A stretch of DNA of 64,000 bases from assembly GCF_008693075.1 (NCBI RefSeq), contig NZ_VXKJ01000053.1:146400-210399 (forward strand), given 5' to 3'. The DNA comes from Corynebacterium phocae. Lineage in GTDB: Bacteria > Actinomycetota > Actinomycetes > Mycobacteriales > Mycobacteriaceae. Numbering within the stretch: the first letter of the stretch is position 1; every line of letters begins with the position of its first letter. Under the pieces are notes generated by a model. The model saw only the letters and a program-made list of their open reading frames with translations. It made no database searches and was not told the DNA's origin. Below, in pieces: positions 58,884 through 64,000 of the stretch. Made by a program: the position numbers and the translations under genes.

Positions 58884-59921
58884 ATGAATATGACACATCA
58901 ACAAAACCCAGAAACTTTGAAATTCGGACTTGATACCTTCGGTGATGTCCATGACGGCGGGCATGTCGCGGGGCTAAAGAACGTGGTGGCGCAAGCCAAG
59001 CTGGCGGACCAGGTAGGCCTGGACTCCTTCAATGTGGGGGAGCACCACCGTGATGATTACGCTATTAGCGCCCCGGATACCGTGCTGGCTCACCTAGCTG
59101 GCGTGACGGACAATATCCACCTGGGCACGGCGGTCATCGTGCTGAGCTCCGATGACCCGGTGCGTGTCTACGAGCGCTTTTCCACCCTGCAGGCGCTGTC
59201 TGATAACCGCGCGGAGCTAACCATTGGCCGGGGCTCTTTCACTGAGTCCTTCCCGCTATTTGGCTATGACCTGAGCAATTACGAAGAACTCTTCGAGGAA
59301 AAAGTAGCCATGCTCGCTGAGCTGGTTAATAACCGGCCGGTTACCTGGCACGGCAAGCACACCCAGAGCCTGGAAAACCAAGAGCTGTGGCCTCCCATGG
59401 ATGGTTCTACACTGCCGGTATTTGTAGCCGTTGGCGGTTCCCCGGAGTCCGTGGTCCGCGCGGCTAAGTATGACTTTGGTTTGCGGGTTGCGATCATCGG
59501 CGGCGCGGTTAGCCGGTTTGCACCGTTGACCGAACTCTACCGCCTCGCCCAGGAGGAGTTTGGCCACCAGCCGGGCAAATCCATCGGTTGGCACAGCCCG
59601 GGACTGATTGCAGATTCTGACGATGCCGCCTATGAGGCCTTCTATGACCAGCACATGCAGCACTTGCAGCGCCTGGGCCGCGAACGCGGTTGGCAGCCAA
59701 TGACCCGCGACCGCTTTGACGCGGAGGTCCGCGACGGGGCACTGTTTGTGGGCTCCCCGGAGACGGTAGCGCGCAAGATTGCCCACGGGTTCACAGCCCT
59801 GGGGGCGGATACCTTTGATCTTAAGATCGGCTCTGGCACCCACGCGGCGGAGATGAAATCCATTGAGCTCTACGGCACCAAGGTTGTGCCATTGGTGCGG
59901 GAGATGGTGGCCGCGCAGTAG
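58884..59921 (+). CDS. LLM-class flavin-dependent oxidoreductase
   Basis: A 345-residue luciferase-like protein of the alkanal-monooxygenase group: FGLDTFGDVHDGG, FNVGEHHRDDYAIS, HLGTAVIVLSSDDPVRVYERFSTLQALS and RAELTIGRGSF. It binds reduced FMN or F420. Substrate unknown. Different subfamily from the NtaA-type enzyme at 53705. Confidence 0.88.
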   Translation: MNMTHQQNPETLKFGLDTFGDVHDGGHVAGLKNVVAQAKLADQVGLDSFNVGEHHRDDYAISAPDTVLAHLAGVTDNIHLGTAVIVLSSDDPVRVYERFSTLQALSDNRAELTIGRGSFTESFPLFGYDLSNYEELFEEKVAMLAELVNNRPVTWHGKHTQSLENQELWPPMDGSTLPVFVAVGGSPESVVRAAKYDFGLRVAIIGGAVSRFAPLTELYRLAQEEFGHQPGKSIGWHSPGLIADSDDAAYEAFYDQHMQHLQRLGRERGWQPMTRDRFDAEVRDGALFVGSPETVARKIAHGFTALGADTFDLKIGSGTHAAEMKSIELYGTKVVPLVREMVAAQ

Positions 59922-59986
59922 GTGACGCGCGGCCCGGGGAGGGTGGTCCCGGGCTCTTCACCGCCTTGCTGGTGCCAGGCTAGCGG

Positions 59987-61141
59987 CTAGAAAGGCAGCT
60001 TGATCTGGGGGCTAAGCCAGCCGGCTACCGCCGCCACCAACCCCAAGATGGCGGAGATGATGGCAATGATCATCCCCGTCTCAGTTTCCGCCTTGTACTT
60101 CTTGTGCTCGGCCTGGCTTTGCTGCAGCTGCTGCTCTAATTTCTTAGCCAGCTCCCGGTTCTCCCGGGCGTTATCCAACTCCGCCTGGGCCACCGCCAGG
60201 TCTTCCCTGGCTTTGGCCAGCTGGGCTTCAAGCTCCGCCGTATTATCCGGTGCTTGAGGCTGGTTGCCCTGGTTTTCCAACTGGGCTTCCAACTGCGCTT
60301 CCAGTTCGGAAATCCGTGCCTTGGCCTGCTCATATTCCCGGAGGTACTTATCAAACTCCTGCGCGCTAGGAAGCTGCTTGCCAAACACCTCCTGGCGGTT
60401 GGCTACCCGCTGGAAACTGGGGAGCAGCTGATTATAGGAGGGCTGGTAATGAGCCGTGCCCCGGGTGGCTTCATCGTATTGTTCAATGACCCCAGCTAAG
60501 TCCGCGCGGTGGATAACGGAGAGAACGTACGGCCTGCCGTCGCTAGAGCGGTAGGTAAAAGAGCCCACCGCTTGCCCGGTGTAGCCTTGCTCCGGGACCC
60601 AGGTGGGCCCGCCGGAGTCCCCGCCCTGAGTGTTGAGGTCAGTGGCGTAGATCAATTGATCAGTGACGTTTAGGACTTTCCCGCAATATATGGCGTCAGC
60701 AGTAGTGGCGCCATAGCGGCAGATCTTGTCCCCTATTTCAGGTGCGTAAGTCCTATCCCCAGAATAGAGGTTTTCACCGGCCACTATGCCCTGGTTGAGC
60801 TGGACATACGCGGTGTCGTGGAAGAAATAATCCGCAATATCCTTGTTGGACAACCGGCGGGAGTGGTTGGGATTTATGGCGGGGTAAAGGTGCTTCAACA
60901 ACCCGATGGGAACGCCCGCGCCGTTGAAGACATTGGCACCCTCATAGGCACAGTGCCCAGCGGTCCATACCCGGCCGTTTTCCTTATCAATAAATCCCGC
61001 CGTGCAGTTATACCGGCCATCATGGTCCGCCACCCGGATGAGATCACCCTGGTTGACCGTGACGTCTTGGGCTTGCGCCACCGCCGGGGCAAGTAAGCCG
61101 ATGGAGAGAACAAAGGTTGCGGCAAAGCGGGGGATACGCAT
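59987..61141 (-). CDS. secreted trypsin-like serine protease with coiled-coil and membrane anchor
   Basis: A 384-residue exported chymotrypsin-fold protease. Signal peptide to about 25 (VAQAQ). Catalytic triad: His63 in TAGHC, Asp109 in FHDTAYVQL, Ser176 in GGDSGGP. Disulfide Cys in YNCTAG/HC. Residues about 265-355 form a charged coiled coil (ISELEAQLEAQLEN, ELEAQLAKAREDLAV). One C-terminal helix anchors it. The chosen ATG starts the signal peptide; a longer frame is rejected. It would act just outside the membrane. The FN3 surface gene lies upstream on the same strand, 140 bp away. Confidence 0.85.
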   Translation of the reverse strand: MRIPRFAATFVLSIGLLAPAVAQAQDVTVNQGDLIRVADHDGRYNCTAGFIDKENGRVWTAGHCAYEGANVFNGAGVPIGLLKHLYPAINPNHSRRLSNKDIADYFFHDTAYVQLNQGIVAGENLYSGDRTYAPEIGDKICRYGATTADAIYCGKVLNVTDQLIYATDLNTQGGDSGGPTWVPEQGYTGQAVGSFTYRSSDGRPYVLSVIHRADLAGVIEQYDEATRGTAHYQPSYNQLLPSFQRVANRQEVFGKQLPSAQEFDKYLREYEQAKARISELEAQLEAQLENQGNQPQAPDNTAELEAQLAKAREDLAVAQAELDNARENRELAKKLEQQLQQSQAEHKKYKAETETGMIIAIISAILGLVAAVAGWLSPQIKLPF

Positions 61142-61281
61142 GGTAGTTGCTACTTTCTGGTGAAAAATTGCGGTTAAATCTTTAAAGCGTGGAAGCGTCA
61201 CTGGCGGTGCCGGGACACTGCGACCGCCCGGAGGTATGAAGCTAAAATTCCTTCAGGCGGTCACGGTCACGGTGCCACTCC

Positions 61282-63908
61282 CTAGAAACGGGGGAGGCGG
61301 AGTTGACGGAGGACATTATTAATCAGATTGGGGAAAAAGTGTGCAACGGCACCAAAAGCAGCGGCCAAGGCGGTGAGAACACCAATGACGCCTGCGGTAA
61401 TTACCAACGGATTAGATGGAGACTGCGCGCTTGAGGAGTCGTCAGTTTGGCCGGGGGTCTGGCCGGGGGTTTCATCCTCTGGTGCTGGTGCTGGTGCTGG
61501 TGCTGGTGCTGGTGCTGGTGCTGGTGCTGGTGCTGGTGCTGGTGGCGGCGGCGTGGTGTCGCTTGGCGGTGCTGGCTGCGGAGCCGGATCACTTGGCGGG
61601 GTGGGGGTCTGCCCAGAATCAACGCTTAGAGCCACCGACTGATCCAAGGTGCGGTCTGTCTGGGACAGCGCGTGTGCGGCAAAGGTGCCCACGGCGTAGC
61701 TCTTGCCCGGCTCCAAGGCACCGGCCGGGATGCTCACGGTGGTGCTGAACTCCCCGCCGCGAAGCTGCGCGGGCTGTACCCATTGCTGCGCCACGGTAAA
61801 GATCTTCTGGGCCTTACGGTCCGCGGATGAGGTGGGCTGGGTACCGGGCTTCCAAGTGGCGGTGTCATAGACCACTACATAAACGCCCTGAGCCGCGCCG
61901 TCACCCACATAACCGCTGCCATTGACTGTGAGAGTGGTAGCTTCCTCCGCCTTTACCGTGGTGGGAGTAACCGCTAGCTGCGGGGCGGCGGTTTCTGCCG
62001 CTTTGAGTTTGAGCAGTGCCTTGGCCTCATACTGGTTGTCCTTGTAGGTGGCAACCGCGTACTTCTTTCGCGGGTCCAAGGTGCCCTTGGGAATATCCAA
62101 CTGGTGGGTGAAATTGCCATCCTTGTCAACCGCAACGGAGGTTTCTACCAGCTTTGCAGAAGGCTTAGTCACATCCACGATGGCAACCATAACGGTATCT
62201 GTGCCGGTGTACCCGCTGCCGGTGACCGTTACCTGTGAGTCCGCGCGGGTATCAATCAGGTCCTGGGACACTTGTAGGTCAAGGGTGCGGGAGACGTTGG
62301 AACCGGTGATGGTCACGGGCTCAGAGCTTGCCGATACCGCGGAGTCACCAGCCTGGCTGTGCGCAATGACCTTTGCCGTCCACTGGCCATCAATGAAGCC
62401 ATTGACCTCAACCAATGACTCTGAAGCTGGGACGGTCTTGGTCACGGTCTGCGCGCCATTGCTGAAGATAACCGAGTAGCCGGTAACGCGGGCGGCGGTG
62501 GCTGGTGCGTCCGGGTCTATCCAGGAAACCTTGATGGTACCGGGGGCATCGGCGGCCGTGGCAGTGGGCTTATTCGGTGCCGGCGGCGGGGTTTTCTTAG
62601 GTGCCGCAATGGTAACCGGATCGGAGAACACTTCTGTGGAGTATGCCGGATCCCAGCCCGTGCTCACGTCTGCTTTGACCCCCACCCGGTAGGTCCCGGG
62701 TTTAAGGTCAAGGAAATCCGTGGTCCGGTGGCCAGGTCCTTTGCCGCTAAAAGTCACCGTCTCCCACACGTTGCTGTCATTGAGGGAATATAGCGTGGCG
62801 CGGAATTCTTTGACGCGGGCATCAGTGGGTTCACCCCACCGGGCGCTAATCTTATTGCCCTCAACGGCAGCGGTAGCCCACGGCACCGGCTGCGCCTGGA
62901 TATTGAGATCCTGCGCGGCATCAGCGCGGCGGTCAGTGGCAATGGCGCTACCGCCAGCAATGGTGCCTACCTGGTAGTGCACGCCTTGGTTGAGCTGCAA
63001 GGAATTTGCGGGGATCTTGATGGTCTTGGTGAAAATCCCGTCCTTAATCTCATCCGGAGCCACCTTAAAGCTCAAGGAAGACCCCTCAAACTCAGTGGCC
63101 GGGCGGTAACCGGGAACCCAGTGGCTGGTATCCCACACCACTATGTACAGGCCATCTTTCACGGCCCCGCCGGTGTAGCCGGACCCGGTGACATTGATGG
63201 TGGATTCAGTGGTGGCATCAATAGTTTGGGGGTTGACCGTCAGCGTCAGCTGGCCGGGGTCCGGCGTAACCGTCACGCTGTTAGAGTCCGCCGATGGCTG
63301 GGAAGGGCCCAGGGCGTTAGTGGCAGTAACCGTGGCGGTGTAGGTCTTGCCTTCTTCCAATCCGGTGACCGTGGCCTGCTCAACATCACCTTTGACCTGG
63401 TGGACCACCGCGCGGCCGCCGTCCGTGGGGGTCAGCGTGATGGTGCTGTGCTGGATGTCCAAGCCGCCGTTGGTGTTGCGGTACCACTGCACGTCCACGG
63501 AATTGTTTCCGGTGAGCTGCAAGGAGGGCTGGTCCGGGGCGGCAGGCACGGTCTTGTCATTGGTGGTGTTAAACACTGGCGAGAACATAGGCGCGTCCGC
63601 GCCAGAGTTGTTGGTATAAGCCGTGATTTTCAGCTTGTAATTCCCGGGCGCAATGCCGTGGAAATAGCCGTAGTTGTACACCCCGTCAAGGGAGTTTCCC
63701 ACCTTCTGGTTGGTGTCCGCGTTGATGAGTTCAGCGGAGTATGCCCGGGCACCGTCTACCTTTGGCCACCAGGCGGTCAGGGCGGTACCGTCCACGCGGA
63801 CCTGCACTTGCTCACCGGCGGTGGCAGTGGCAGTGGCTCGTGGGGCGTGCAGGGTGGGCGCAACGGGGGTCTCGGTGGCACCGGCAACCGGCAGAGCCAG
63901 CTGTATTT
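61282..63908 (-). pseudogene. large FN3/Ig-like surface protein gene, 5' end cut by an IS
   Basis: About 875 codons remain. FN3-like domains (PDQPSLQLTGNNSVDVQW; KPTATAADAPGTIKVSW) alternate with four repeats of a ~110-residue domain carrying GSGYTGGAV or GSGYVGDGA, VVVWDTSHW or VVVYDTATW, and a later NQGVHYQVGTIAG. That repeat is seen in corynebacterial surface proteins related to haem-binding HtaA. A PAPAPAP stalk, a C-terminal helix and the LRQLRLPRF tail complete it. At 63909 the sequence becomes an IS21-like end, so signal peptide and start are lost. The 20 codons still open upstream (HAPKRITFPRQNGS) are IS sequence. Confidence 0.75.
61495..61545 (-). repeat. 6-bp PA-coding repeats
   Basis: About nine copies of GGTGCT (minus strand AGCACC) encode the PAPAPA stalk of the FN3 surface protein; copy number is likely to vary. 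Confidence 0.85.
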
Positions 63909-64000
63909 TGTCAAGCTGAAGTGATCCGTTTTGGCGCGGAAAAGTGATCCGTTTTGGCGCGTGCATGTTTTTTTATTTGGGTGTGTTTGTGGGGTTGGGG
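63909..64000 (+). mobile_element. IS21-like element end (partial, continues outside)
   Basis: From 63909 the sequence reads TGTCAAGCTGAAGTGATCCG and then twice the word GTGATCCGTTTTGGCGCG. Tandem copies of such a word at the very end are typical of IS21-family elements, which begin with TG. A relic of the same kind of end lies at 6187. The transposase genes would lie beyond the window. Confidence 0.6.

Overview
The window looks like a chromosomal segment of a Corynebacterium (species not determined). The reasons are moderately high GC, DtxR-type iron boxes in front of a HmuO-like haem oxygenase and a ferritin, BioB followed by the actinobacterial partner BsaP, large secreted proteins with YPDG/Rib-type repeats and proline-rich stalks, and many genes that start 6-8 bases after a TANNNT -10 box with no ribosome-binding site (leaderless mRNAs).

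Layout. 0.4-4 kb: secreted esterase, lipoprotein and secreted proteins. 4.1-7.2 kb: two internally deleted copies of one IS3-family element around a decayed plasmid replication locus. 7.3-14.6 kb: surface cluster with a lamin-tail/YPDG protein, an M6 metalloprotease/YPDG protein and two membrane proteins, the last broken by one extra 7-bp repeat. 14.5-28.7 kb: mostly housekeeping (Nudix, CHY zinc finger, bioB-bsaP, two SIR2 proteins, lipase, amn, phosphoribosyltransferase, hmuO, ferritin, ROK regulator, LOG, DUF885, AbrB-type protein). It includes a candidate DtxR-controlled small RNA. 28.7-36.4 kb: a possible pore-former-like secreted protein and three paralogous surface proteins. 36.5-41.3 kb: TauE/SafE permease, HrpB, small membrane protein, Nramp-type transporter. 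41.5-50.6 kb: accessory island. 51-64 kb: alkB, SDRs, flavin monooxygenases behind a TPP riboswitch, a decayed SIR2 defence-like gene, PrsW, a trypsin-like protease, and a large FN3 surface protein cut by an IS21-like end.

The most unusual region is the island at 41.5-50.6 kb. It is built from about seven copies of a ~485-bp module. Each intact module has a structured leader, a strong Shine-Dalgarno, a GTG-started 46-48 residue gene (basic N-terminus, amphipathic C-terminal helix) and a terminator. These six peptide genes have not been recognised as a known family here. Paired bases change together between copies, most clearly in a stem around the stop codon, so the RNA fold is under selection. 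Two gene pairs sit in the spacers between modules: an McrBC-type restriction system, and an excisionase-type HTH gene followed by a gene with a DUF3039-like zinc-ribbon tail. I see no integrase; homologous recombination between modules is the simplest explanation for the gene capture.
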